Of a stretch of 41,875 nucleotides of DNA, positions 26,341 through 34,873 are shown piece by piece. The stretch spans positions 1 to 41,875 of the forward strand of contig CAJQNZ010000001.1 in assembly GCA_905479835.1 (NCBI GenBank). The letters are read 5' to 3'. Source of the stretch: an uncultured Flavobacteriaceae bacterium. GTDB taxonomy: Bacteria > Bacteroidota > Bacteroidia > Flavobacteriales > Flavobacteriaceae. The notes under the pieces are model-generated. The model saw only the letters and a program-made list of their open reading frames with translations, was not told the DNA's origin and did not search any database. The position numbers and the translations under genes were made by a program. Within the stretch, counting starts at the first letter, position 1, and every line of letters begins with the position of its first letter.

Positions 26341-28107
26341 ATGATACCATTTAAAAAAACCAGAATACTATTTATCTTTATTTTTTCACTAATTCTTTTG
26401 ACTAATTGTTCTGATGATCCTGTAGATTTAGATGAAGATAATGATGGTATAACTGGAACTTTAGACAATTGCAGAACTGTCTCGAATAGAAACCAAACTG
26501 ATACTGATGGAGATCGAATTGGAGATGCTTGTGATAGTGATGATGATAATGATGGAATACTTGATGCTGATGATAACTGCCCTCTTGTTGCTAATCCTGA
26601 TCAAGAAGATATGGATAATGACGGTATTGGAGATGCTTGTGATACAGATAGCGATAATGATGGTGTTTTAAATGATGTTGACAACTGTCCTCTTACTGCA
26701 AATCCAGATCAAGCAGATAGCAATAGTAATGGAATTGGAGATGTATGTGAAGGAGCAGATACAGATGATGATGGTATTCCAGATGCAACAGACAATTGTA
26801 TCAATGAGTCAAACCCAAACCAAGAAGATGTTGATAATGATGGTGTTGGGGATGTATGTGATAATGATATGGACAATGATGGAATTGACGACGATATAGA
26901 TAACTGTCCTGAAACTGCAAATCCAGATCAAGCAGATCATGATAATGATAACATTGGAAATTCTTGTGATACAGATTATGTAGTTCCTTTAAATGCATGT
27001 GAAAATGGAATGGCTGGAGCATATCCTTGTAATGATTATGACTTGATGGCATACTTAAGTTTATCAGGAATGTTCGGGAATAGTGGAAATGATTCTTGGG
27101 GATGGACTGATCCAACAACCAATAAAGAATACGTTCTTATGGGTCTTGATAATGGAACTGCTTTTATAGATATTACTGATACCGAAAACATTGTATATTT
27201 AGGAAAACTACCAACTGCTACTGGAAATAGCTCTTGGAGAGATATCAAGGTATATCAAGATCATGCTTTTATTGTAAGTGAAGCCTCAGGACACGGAATG
27301 CAAGTGTTTGACTTGACAAGGCTAAGAAATGTTGCTAATGCACCAGAATCTTTTTCAGCAGATGCTCATTATACTGGCTTTGGAAGCGCCCATAATATTG
27401 TAATAAATGAAACTACGGGATATGCGTACCCTGTAGGAACCAACAGAAATGGAACTTTTAAAGGTGGTCCATTATTTATAAATATACAAAATCCAACAAA
27501 CCCAATTGATGAAGGTGGATTTTCAGAAGGTGGTTATTCTCATGATGCTCAAGTAGTAACATATAATGGTCCCGATTCAGATTATGCTGGTAAAGAAATT
27601 TTAATTGGTAGTAATGAAAATGAAATTGTAATTGCTAATGTTACAGATAAATCAGCACCAACAAATATTTCAACTGTTTCTTATTCTAATATAGGCTATA
27701 CACATCAAGGTTGGTTTACCGAAGACCAACGCTATTTTATTGTAGGTGATGAAACTGATGAACTAAATGGATTGGTAGCCAATACAAGAATGTTGATTTT
27801 TGACCTTCTTGACCTTGATAATCCTGTATTATTAAGTACATATAATGGCCCAACGGAAGCTAGTGACCATAATGGATATGTAAAAGGAAATACCTTTTAT
27901 TTAGCAAACTACAGAGCAGGAGTAAGAATGCATGACATTTCTAATATAGGTTCTGGTACAATGACAGAAATTGGTTTTTTTGATACCTATCCTGCAAATG
28001 ATGGCGCATCAACTAGTGGATTATGGAACGTATATCCATTCTTTTCAAGTGGAAATATTGTTCTTAGTGACATTGAAAAGGGACTTTTTATCATTAAGAA
28101 AAAATAA
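26341..28107 (+). CDS. choice-of-anchor-B lipoprotein with thrombospondin type 3 repeats
   Basis: A 588-aa protein from ATG 26341. This start gives a clean lipoprotein signal ending LLTNC (Cys23), while the longer open frame lacks one. Residues about 27-210 hold five calcium-binding TSP3-type units (DxDNDGxxDxxDNCP..xNPDQ). The remainder (about 215-585) is a choice-of-anchor-B domain with LVIVD-like propeller repeats (FIDITDTENIVYLGKLP, MQVFDLTRLRNV, GVRMHDISNI). Residues after the Cys are Ser-Asp-Asp, a pattern linked to surface export of Bacteroidota lipoproteins. It heads an operon with a propeller lipoprotein, MbnP and MbnH. Its role there is unknown; a calcium-stabilised surface scaffold is plausible. 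Confidence 0.85.
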   Translation: MIPFKKTRILFIFIFSLILLTNCSDDPVDLDEDNDGITGTLDNCRTVSNRNQTDTDGDRIGDACDSDDDNDGILDADDNCPLVANPDQEDMDNDGIGDACDTDSDNDGVLNDVDNCPLTANPDQADSNSNGIGDVCEGADTDDDGIPDATDNCINESNPNQEDVDNDGVGDVCDNDMDNDGIDDDIDNCPETANPDQADHDNDNIGNSCDTDYVVPLNACENGMAGAYPCNDYDLMAYLSLSGMFGNSGNDSWGWTDPTTNKEYVLMGLDNGTAFIDITDTENIVYLGKLPTATGNSSWRDIKVYQDHAFIVSEASGHGMQVFDLTRLRNVANAPESFSADAHYTGFGSAHNIVINETTGYAYPVGTNRNGTFKGGPLFINIQNPTNPIDEGGFSEGGYSHDAQVVTYNGPDSDYAGKEILIGSNENEIVIANVTDKSAPTNISTVSYSNIGYTHQGWFTEDQRYFIVGDETDELNGLVANTRMLIFDLLDLDNPVLLSTYNGPTEASDHNGYVKGNTFYLANYRAGVRMHDISNIGSGTMTEIGFFDTYPANDGASTSGLWNVYPFFSSGNIVLSDIEKGLFIIKKK

Positions 28108-28114
28108 CAGTTAA

Positions 28115-29458
28115 ATGAATAAAAGTGTTTTTAACTATTTTATTCCTATACTTTTATTACTGTCAATTCTAAGTTGTACTGATGAAAATATTTCAGAAAA
28201 TGAATCCACTCAAGATAGAATTTCTTTTGTAAAAACTATAGGTGGAACTAAAAACGAAACCGCACAGTCAGTAATAAAAACTATTGATGGAGGCTATGCT
28301 ATTGCCGGATTTACTCAAAGTAATGATCTTGATGTTGTAGGTAAACTTAATGAAAGTTATGATTATTGGGTTGTTAAATTTAATGTTGATAATGAGTTGC
28401 AATGGTCCAAAAATTATGGTGGTAAAAATGACGATAGAGGACAGAGTATCATTCAGACTATTGATGGAGGTTTTTTTATAACTGGTTTTTCTAAAAGTAA
28501 TGATGGAGACATCGGTACAAATTTTGGCTCAAATGATTTTTGGGTTGCTAAACTTGATATCGACGGAACTATTCTATGGGAGAAAAGCATTGGTTTTTCT
28601 GGTACAGACCAAGCATTTTCCGCAATTCAAACCTCTGATGCTGGTTATTTAATTGTAGGAACATTAGATGTTACCGCTTCAAGCCAACAAGGGAATGATA
28701 GAAGTTCTTTATTAAAAAAACATGCAGGAGGGGATTCCTGGGCTGTAAAATTAGATGCCAATGGAACCAAGCAATGGAGGCGATATTTTGGAGGCTCCAA
28801 TACTGATACAGCATATGACGTTATAGAAACAGAGGATAATGGCTACTTGATGATTGGGTTATCAGATAGCAATGATATTGATATTTCAAATAGTAAAGGA
28901 ACTTACGATTTTTGGATTGTGAAAATAGATTCTAAAGGAGCCCTTGTATGGGAAAAATCTTATGGAGGAACAGAAATAGATCAAGCCTATAGCATTGCTA
29001 AAACTTTAAATGGAAATTATATTATTACAGGAGATTCTAGAAGTAATACTATTGATGTAAATTCTAATTATGGCTCGGCAGATATATGGACTATAATGAT
29101 TAATGATGTTGGAGAAATCATTTGGAAAAAAAATTATGGAGGAAGCGGTTTTGATACATCCAATGCTGTTATTTCTTCAAGAAATGGTGGGTTTTATATC
29201 GTAGGAAACTCAAGAAGTAGTGATAATAATCTTACTTCCAATAAAGGAAATAATGATGTATGGGTCTTAAAAATAGATGATTCAGGAAATATAGAATGGG
29301 AAAAATCAATAGGAGGAACAGAAATTGACCTTGGTTTTGACATTGCTGAACTTGATGACGGGAGCGTTATAATAGTTGGAGAATCTTGGAGTTCAGACAA
29401 TGATATTATTGAAAACAAAGGCTTTTCTGACATGCTAATTATTAGATTAAATAAATGA
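28115..29458 (+). CDS. seven-bladed beta-propeller lipoprotein
   Basis: A 447-aa lipoprotein (SILSC, Cys21, followed by Thr-Asp-Glu-Asn). The mature protein is seven repeats of about 60 residues, each reading roughly YGG..D.A.S...T.DGGY.I.G...SND.D......DFWV.KLD..G...WEKS. The N-terminal ISFVKTIGG would complete the last blade, which stops at IIRLNK, a velcro closure. The third blade has an insert of about 10 residues. No catalytic residues are recognised. It starts seven bases after the preceding gene, and its stop overlaps the MbnP start (ATGA). A binding or scaffold role at the cell surface is inferred. Confidence 0.8.
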   Translation: MNKSVFNYFIPILLLLSILSCTDENISENESTQDRISFVKTIGGTKNETAQSVIKTIDGGYAIAGFTQSNDLDVVGKLNESYDYWVVKFNVDNELQWSKNYGGKNDDRGQSIIQTIDGGFFITGFSKSNDGDIGTNFGSNDFWVAKLDIDGTILWEKSIGFSGTDQAFSAIQTSDAGYLIVGTLDVTASSQQGNDRSSLLKKHAGGDSWAVKLDANGTKQWRRYFGGSNTDTAYDVIETEDNGYLMIGLSDSNDIDISNSKGTYDFWIVKIDSKGALVWEKSYGGTEIDQAYSIAKTLNGNYIITGDSRSNTIDVNSNYGSADIWTIMINDVGEIIWKKNYGGSGFDTSNAVISSRNGGFYIVGNSRSSDNNLTSNKGNNDVWVLKIDDSGNIEWEKSIGGTEIDLGFDIAELDDGSVIIVGESWSSDNDIIENKGFSDMLIIRLNK

Positions 29459-30207
29459 AAATAATAAAAACGATATTATTCTTAAGTTTAATACTATTTG
29501 TAACATCATGTAATGACGATGATGATAAATTGACTAACGGAAATATTACTTTAAATTTTACTCATAATTGGGATGGACAATCTATTTCATCTTCAGAATT
29601 CAACACCACAAATCTTACCAATGCTAACGGTGAAATAATAAGCATCTCAAAATTGAGGCATTTAATTTCTAACATCAACCTCGTAAAATCTAATGGAGAT
29701 ATAACTTCACTTTCTGATTATGTTTTAATTGATGTGACCAATAATGTTACTTCTATAGAAATTAAAGATGTTCCTCTTGACACTTATTCAAATATGATCT
29801 TTACATTTGGGTTTAATGAAGAAGATAATATCGATGGAGAATACTTAGATCTTAATAGTACTTCATGGAACTGGCCTTTAATGCTTGGAGGAGGGTATCA
29901 CTTTATGCAATTTGAAGGGAAATATGGAGCAACAGGAATCGAAAATCCATTTGCTTATCATATGGGAACTGCAAGAGTTGATATAGGCGTTTTTGAGCAA
30001 AACTTTTTTGAGGTGACTCTGGATGGTTTTTCATTGACTGATAACACAAAAATTGAAATAAAAATGAACATTGCTGAGTGGTTTAAAAATCCCTTTACTT
30101 GGGATTTAAAGGTTCTTAATAGCAACTTAATGCCCAATTATGATGCTCAGAAAATGATGAATCAAAACGGTAAATCTGTATTTAGTTTAGGTGAAATTAT
30201 TCAATAA
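29455..30207 (+). CDS. MbnP-family lipoprotein, putative copper-binding partner of MbnH
   Basis: A 250-aa lipoprotein (FVTSC, Cys19) followed by Asn and four Asp. The domain carries MbnP landmarks: ITLNFTHNWDG near the start, SKLRHLISNINLV, FTFGFNEEDN, SWNWPLMLGGGYHFMQFEG and AYHMGTARVDIG. In methanotrophs MbnP binds copper after a tryptophan is oxidised to kynurenine by the di-haem enzyme MbnH. Here the MbnH-type gene follows directly and overlaps by 17 bases. Trp39 in the N-terminal THNWDG is one candidate for modification, but I cannot assign it without alignment. The Met/His-rich stretch around 145-180 could contribute to metal binding. Confidence 0.82.
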   Translation: MKIIKTILFLSLILFVTSCNDDDDKLTNGNITLNFTHNWDGQSISSSEFNTTNLTNANGEIISISKLRHLISNINLVKSNGDITSLSDYVLIDVTNNVTSIEIKDVPLDTYSNMIFTFGFNEEDNIDGEYLDLNSTSWNWPLMLGGGYHFMQFEGKYGATGIENPFAYHMGTARVDIGVFEQNFFEVTLDGFSLTDNTKIEIKMNIAEWFKNPFTWDLKVLNSNLMPNYDAQKMMNQNGKSVFSLGEIIQ

Positions 30208-31279
30208 AATAAAATTCTTAATAATGGTTGGATTTTGTTTTCTTTCATGTGAAGAAGATGGAATCCAGACAAATTCTTACTCGACTTACACTCCGATTCC
30301 TTTACCTCTTGAAATTCCACAATTATTTGCCGACAATATTTTACCACCTATAATTCCAATAAACAATCCTCAGACTGTCGAAGGTGTAGCATTGGGAAGA
30401 AAATTGTTTTTTGACCCTATATTATCTGCAGATAATAAACAGGCATGTGCAGATTGTCATTCACCAGAAAATGCTTTTACTGACTCAGATCGTTTTAGTG
30501 AAGGAATAGATGGACTTACAGGTAATAGAAATTCAATGCCGCTTTTTAATATGGCATGGAATTATGATGAGAATTTTTTTTGGGACGGAAGAACATTTAG
30601 TTTAGAAAAACAAGCATTAGAACCTGTGAGAGATCCTATTGAGATGCATAATACTTGGCCAAATGCCATGTTGTCAATTCAAAATCATGCGGATTATCCT
30701 ACGCTATTTTTAGAAGCATTCGGAACCTCAACAATTGATTCTACTTTGATTACAAAAGCATTGGCACAGTTTGAACGAACTTTAATTTCTGCCAATTCAA
30801 GGTTTGATAAACATTTACTTGGTCAAGGTACTTTAACAACTTCAGAACTAAATGGATTTAACATCTTTATGGACGAGACTAAAGGAGATTGTTTTCACTG
30901 TCATGGAAATGCTAACAATCCATTATGGACTGATAATGATTTTCACAATAATGGGTTAGATGCTATTGTTACAGATATAGGCTTAGGAAAATTTACTGGA
31001 GATCCAGCAGATAATGGAAAATTTAAATCCCCTTCGTTAAGAAATTTAAAATTTACGGCGCCTTATATGCATGATGGTCGTTTTGCAACACTTGATGAAG
31101 TGATCAATCATTACTCAGAAGGTTTATTGAATTCACCTACTATTGACCCATTGATGAAAGCAGTAAATGAAGGAGGAGTTCAACTTTCTATTACTGATAA
31201 AGCAGATTTAAAAGCATTTTTATTATCACTATCAGATGATGAATTTATTACAAATCCTGCTTTTCAAAATCCAAATTAA
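30191..31279 (+). CDS. MbnH/cytochrome c peroxidase-family di-haem lipoprotein
   Basis: A 362-aa c-type di-haem enzyme of the MauG/CcpA family. The start is GTG at 30191: it provides the basic n-region (KLFNKIK) before the lipobox FCFLSC (Cys20). The internal ATG would leave only nine residues before the Cys. Haem sites are Cys86-Cys89-His90 (CADCH) and Cys234-Cys237-His238 (CFHCH). Family motifs are GRKLFFDPILS, FFWDGRTFSLEKQALEPV and APYMHDGRFATL. The gene begins inside the end of MbnP, which implies translational coupling and supports oxidation of MbnP as its task. Peroxide detoxification is the alternative. Glu-Glu-Asp follows the lipidated Cys. Confidence 0.85.
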   Translation: MKLFNKIKFLIMVGFCFLSCEEDGIQTNSYSTYTPIPLPLEIPQLFADNILPPIIPINNPQTVEGVALGRKLFFDPILSADNKQACADCHSPENAFTDSDRFSEGIDGLTGNRNSMPLFNMAWNYDENFFWDGRTFSLEKQALEPVRDPIEMHNTWPNAMLSIQNHADYPTLFLEAFGTSTIDSTLITKALAQFERTLISANSRFDKHLLGQGTLTTSELNGFNIFMDETKGDCFHCHGNANNPLWTDNDFHNNGLDAIVTDIGLGKFTGDPADNGKFKSPSLRNLKFTAPYMHDGRFATLDEVINHYSEGLLNSPTIDPLMKAVNEGGVQLSITDKADLKAFLLSLSDDEFITNPAFQNPN

Positions 31280-31356
31280 TTTTTATCAATCTAATTTCTT
31301 TATTGAAACATCTATTTTATTGATTCATATTGATAAAATAACTCATTTATTGTCAC

Positions 31357-31389
31357 TATATTTGCAGTCCAATTTAGAATTAATCTAAA
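31357..31389 (+). promoter_or_regulatory. suf operon promoter and candidate operator
   Basis: TAtaTTTG (31357-31364) matches the -7 consensus, and a TTG at 31330 is a possible -33 with a 24-base spacer. Just downstream, over the expected transcript start, is the inverted repeat TTTAGA-ATTAA-TCTAAA (31373-31389), ten bases before the first gene. Its place suits a repressor such as an Rrf2/IscR-type or iron regulator, but it does not match a known site that I can name. Confidence 0.5.
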
Positions 31390-31398
31390 TGTAATATT

Positions 31399-31728
31399 AT
31401 GATTAAAGTATCAGACATAGCAAAAAAGAAAGTTATAGAATTGATGAGTGATGATGGCTATGACACAACTACTGATTTTGTTCGCGTAGGTGTTAAAAGT
31501 GGTGGATGCTCAGGACTTTCATATGATTTAAATTTTGACAAAAGTAAATCAGAAGAAGATAAAGTATTTGAAGACAACGGAGTTAAAATTATTGTTGACA
31601 AGAAGAGTTTTTTATATCTAGTTGGAACAACATTAGAATATTCAGGAGGACTAAACGGTACTGGTTTTGTCTTTAACAATCCTAATGCGAATAGAACTTG
31701 TGGATGTGGTGAATCGTTTTCACTATAA
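31399..31728 (+). CDS. sufA: A-type iron-sulfur cluster carrier (HesB/IscA/SufA family)
   Basis: A 109-aa cytosolic protein that receives and passes on Fe-S clusters. The three invariant cysteines are present, one in KSGGCSGLSY and two in the terminal TCGCGESF. It is first in the suf operon, 19 bases before sufB. The symbol follows position; by sequence alone it could be called IscA or ErpA. Confidence 0.9.
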   Translation: MIKVSDIAKKKVIELMSDDGYDTTTDFVRVGVKSGGCSGLSYDLNFDKSKSEEDKVFEDNGVKIIVDKKSFLYLVGTTLEYSGGLNGTGFVFNNPNANRTCGCGESFSL

Positions 31729-31747
31729 TTAAATAAGAGAAATTACA

Positions 31748-33196
31748 ATGTCAAAATATACAGAAGACGATTTAAAGAAAGAACTAGAAACTCAAGAATA
31801 TGAGTATGGTTTTTATACTGAACTTGATTCAGAAACATTTCCAAAAGGTTTAAATGAAGATATCGTTCGTGCTATTTCTAAAAAGAAAAACGAACCTGAA
31901 TGGATGATGGAATGGCGTTTAGATGCTTTCCGAATATGGGAGCAGATGGAAGAGCCAGAATGGGCGAATGTAAATTATAAAAAGCCTGATTTTCAAGATA
32001 TCGCATATTATTCTGCACCAAAAAAAACTGACCCAAATAAAACATTGGACGATGTAGATTCTGAACTTTTAGCAATGTATAAAAAGTTAGGAATATCTGT
32101 AGATGAGCAAAAGAAAATGAATAATATCGCAATGGATATTGTAGTGGATTCTGTTTCAGTAGCAACAACTTTTAAAGAAACATTAGCAGAAAAAGGAATT
32201 TTATTTATGCCTATTTCTGAAGCCATTCAAGAACATCCCGAATTGGTAAAAAAATATATGGGAACTATTGTTCCTAAAACTGATAATTTTTACGCAGCGT
32301 TAAATTCAGCAGTATTTACTGATGGCTCTTTTTGTTATATTCCAAAAGGTGTAAAATGTCCTATGGAACTTTCTACATACTTTAGAATCAATGAAGGAGG
32401 AACAGGACAATTTGAACGTACACTTGTTATTGCTGATGAAAATAGTTATGTAAGTTACCTTGAAGGTTGTACAGCACCGAGTAGAGATGAAAATCAATTG
32501 CATGCAGCTGTTGTCGAATTAATTGCAATGGATGATGCCGAAATTAAATATTCTACAGTTCAAAACTGGTTTCCAGGCACAAAAGATGGGAAAGGTGGAG
32601 TGTTTAATTTTGTAACTAAAAGAGGAATGTGTCATACTAACTCAAAAATCTCTTGGACACAAGTTGAAACTGGAAGTGCAGTGACTTGGAAGTATCCAAG
32701 TTGTGTACTGAAAGGAGATAATTCAGTTGGAGAGTTTTACTCAATTGCAGTAACTAACAATTTTCAACAAGCAGATACAGGAACAAAAATGATACATCTT
32801 GGAAAAAACACCAAGAGTACTATTATATCTAAAGGAATCTCAGCCGGAAAATCTCAAAATTCATATCGTGGACTAGTTCAAATTGGTTCAAGAGCAGAGA
32901 ATGCAAGAAATTTCTCTCAATGTGATTCTTTATTAATGGGAAATAAATGTGGAGCACATACATTTCCATATATCGAATCAAAAAATAAATCAGCAAAAAT
33001 TGAACACGAAGCAACTACAAGTAAAATCGGTGAAGACCAATTGTTTTACTGTAATCAACGTGGAATTGATACCGAAAAAGCAATTGCATTAATAGTAAAC
33101 GGATTTAGTAAAGACGTTTTGAATAAGTTACCAATGGAATTTGCAGTAGAAGCACAGAAATTATTAGAAATAAGTTTAGAAGGGTCCGTAGGATAA
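31748..33196 (+). CDS. sufB: Fe-S cluster assembly scaffold SufB
   Basis: The scaffold on which SufBC2D builds clusters. It is 482 aa with the usual N-terminal half ([13 protein letters not shown]) and the beta-helix core with signatures such as [27 protein letters not shown] and the late [11 protein letters not shown]. The conserved Cys of YLEGCTAPS, needed for sulfur relay in E. coli SufB, and the cluster-region Glu/His near [13 protein letters not shown] are retained. It is followed after six bases by a metallo-beta-lactamase-fold lipoprotein gene instead of sufC. Confidence 0.95.
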   Translation: MSKYTEDDLKKELETQEYEYGFYTELDSETFPKGLNEDIVRAISKKKNEPEWMMEWRLDAFRIWEQMEEPEWANVNYKKPDFQDIAYYSAPKKTDPNKTLDDVDSELLAMYKKLGISVDEQKKMNNIAMDIVVDSVSVATTFKETLAEKGILFMPISEAIQEHPELVKKYMGTIVPKTDNFYAALNSAVFTDGSFCYIPKGVKCPMELSTYFRINEGGTGQFERTLVIADENSYVSYLEGCTAPSRDENQLHAAVVELIAMDDAEIKYSTVQNWFPGTKDGKGGVFNFVTKRGMCHTNSKISWTQVETGSAVTWKYPSCVLKGDNSVGEFYSIAVTNNFQQADTGTKMIHLGKNTKSTIISKGISAGKSQNSYRGLVQIGSRAENARNFSQCDSLLMGNKCGAHTFPYIESKNKSAKIEHEATTSKIGEDQLFYCNQRGIDTEKAIALIVNGFSKDVLNKLPMEFAVEAQKLLEISLEGSVG

Positions 33197-33202
33197 ATCG
33201 AT

Positions 33203-34036
33203 ATGAAGAAAATATTTTTAGTAGTACTTGCAATCAGTATTGTTAGTTGCAAACAGTCAGAAAAGAAAGAAACAGAAGTTATAAAACCTGTTGTAAAATT
33301 ACATCAGTTAATTGGAGGTTCAATTTTTGTGAAAAAATTAGAAGTTTTTTCTCAAGATACAACTTATACAGGTCAAACGAAACAATTTACAGATGCCTAT
33401 TATGTAATCTCTCATCCAAAAGGAAACTTGATGTGGGATGCTGGATTACCAGAAAGTTTGATCGTTCCAGAGCTTTATCATGAGCCAAGTGGTGTATTTG
33501 CAATTCAAAGATCTGATTCTTTGGTAAATCAATTAAAAACTATTGGTTTTAAAATTGAAGACTTTAAATATTTTGCAATGTCCCATTCACATTTTGACCA
33601 TACAGGTCATGCAAATTTAATGAAAGATGCTACTTTACTAATTCAAGAAAACGAGTACAATTCAATTGCTGGAGATACTCTGAAAAATAAAGATCCTGCA
33701 GTAAGTGAATTGAAAAATATTCAAAAACTAAATGGAGATTATGATGTATTTGGTGACGGAACTGTTGTCATAAAATATATGCCAGGACACACAGTTGGAC
33801 ATCAAGTTTTATATGTTGAAATTGGTCATGAAAAACCGATATTATTAACTGGTGATTTATATCATTTTGAAGAAAATAGAACTTCTAAAGGGGTGCCTTC
33901 TTTTAATTATGATGTAAAACAAACACTAGAAAGTATGGATAAATTTGAGACTTTTGCAAAAGAAAAAAATGCTGAAGTTATCATTCAACATTCTCCATCA
34001 GACTTTGAAAAATTACAAAAAATTTTAAACAAATAA
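33203..34036 (+). CDS. metallo-beta-lactamase-fold lipoprotein hydrolase, lactonase-like
   Basis: A 277-aa predicted lipoprotein (SIVSC, Cys16), so outside the cytosol, unlike its suf neighbours. Zinc motif HxHxDH is complete (His128, His130, Asp132, His133 in SHSHFDH). It is followed by GHTVGH and TGDLYH, the second-site residues. Overall it resembles the acyl-homoserine-lactonase-like branch of the family. It sits between sufB (6-base gap) and sufC (12-base gap) on the same strand, so it must be co-transcribed with cytosolic Fe-S machinery. I know of no required step for such an enzyme there. The alternative is a simple insertion of an unrelated gene. Confidence 0.86.
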   Translation: MKKIFLVVLAISIVSCKQSEKKETEVIKPVVKLHQLIGGSIFVKKLEVFSQDTTYTGQTKQFTDAYYVISHPKGNLMWDAGLPESLIVPELYHEPSGVFAIQRSDSLVNQLKTIGFKIEDFKYFAMSHSHFDHTGHANLMKDATLLIQENEYNSIAGDTLKNKDPAVSELKNIQKLNGDYDVFGDGTVVIKYMPGHTVGHQVLYVEIGHEKPILLTGDLYHFEENRTSKGVPSFNYDVKQTLESMDKFETFAKEKNAEVIIQHSPSDFEKLQKILNK

Positions 34037-34048
34037 GAGAATTCTAAG

Positions 34049-34786
34049 ATGTTAAAAATAAAAAATATACACGCTGGAATAGAAGATAAAGATATCTTAA
34101 GAGGTATTAATCTAGAAGTAAAAGCAGGAGAAGTTCACGCTATAATGGGTCCGAACGGTTCTGGAAAAAGTACACTTTCTTCAGTAATTGCAGGAAATGA
34201 AACCTATGAAGTTTCTGAAGGAGATATTTTCCTTGATGGTGAAAGTATTCTTGAATTATCACCAGATGAGAGAGCACATAAAGGTGTTTTTATGAGTTTT
34301 CAATATCCTGTTGAAATTCCAGGAGTAAGTACTACCAATTTTGTCAAAACTGCGATCAATGCGAAACGTAAGGCACATGGTCTAGAAGATCTTCCTGCTA
34401 AAGATATGTTGAAGTTGATTCGTGAGAAATCTGAATTATTGGAAATGGATCGTAAGTTTTTGTCGCGCTCCTTAAACGAAGGATTTTCTGGAGGTGAAAA
34501 GAAACGTAACGAAATCTTTCAAATGGCGATGCTAGAACCAAAACTGTCTATTCTTGATGAAACTGATTCAGGGCTGGATATTGATGCGCTAAAGATTGTT
34601 GCAAATGGTGTTAACAAGCTGCGAAACAAAGACAATGCTGTAATCGTTATTACACATTACCAAAGATTACTAGATTATATTGTTCCTGATTTTGTACATG
34701 TGTTACATGAAGGTAAAATTGTAAAATCTGGAGGAAAAGAATTGGCTTTAGAATTGGAAGCAAAAGGATATGATTGGCTAAAATAA
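34049..34786 (+). CDS. sufC: Fe-S cluster assembly ATPase SufC
   Basis: ABC-type ATPase of the SufBC2D complex, cytosolic. It is 245 aa. Walker A is GPNGSGKST, the Q-loop region [12 protein letters not shown], the signature [11 protein letters not shown], Walker [15 protein letters not shown], and the switch His lies in VITHYQRLL. The SufC hallmark Glu-Lys-Lys-Arg after the signature is present. It is separated from sufD by 87 bases of low-complexity sequence. Confidence 0.96.
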   Translation: MLKIKNIHAGIEDKDILRGINLEVKAGEVHAIMGPNGSGKSTLSSVIAGNETYEVSEGDIFLDGESILELSPDERAHKGVFMSFQYPVEIPGVSTTNFVKTAINAKRKAHGLEDLPAKDMLKLIREKSELLEMDRKFLSRSLNEGFSGGEKKRNEIFQMAMLEPKLSILDETDSGLDIDALKIVANGVNKLRNKDNAVIVITHYQRLLDYIVPDFVHVLHEGKIVKSGGKELALELEAKGYDWLK

Positions 34787-34873
34787 TCGTTTGGCTTTAG
34801 TTGTTAGTGATTAGTTCTCTAAATCAATAACAAAAACTTAAAACTCATAATTCAAAACTTATAACTCAATAGA
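34787..34873 (+). repeat. sufC-sufD spacer with degenerate tandem repeats
   Basis: The second half of the spacer is about two 21-nt units beginning AAAACTTA and containing AACTCA. The first half holds TTAGTGATTAG (34804-34814), identical to 17295-17305 at the outer edge of the S23 element, and GATTAGTTCT, also found there. No gene, terminator or promoter box was recognised. Confidence 0.45.

Noticed and set aside
26269-31293. 15-bp direct repeat ATTTTTATCAATCTA at 26269 and 31279, bracketing the MbnP/MbnH operon
   Set aside because: In AT-rich DNA of this length several chance 15-base matches are expected, and no other sign of an inserted cassette is seen.
31281-31338. 10-bp inverted repeat TTTTATCAAT/ATTGATAAAA before the suf promoter
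   Set aside because: Arms are A/T-rich with a 38-base gap and no T-run, so neither a terminator nor a clear operator can be argued.
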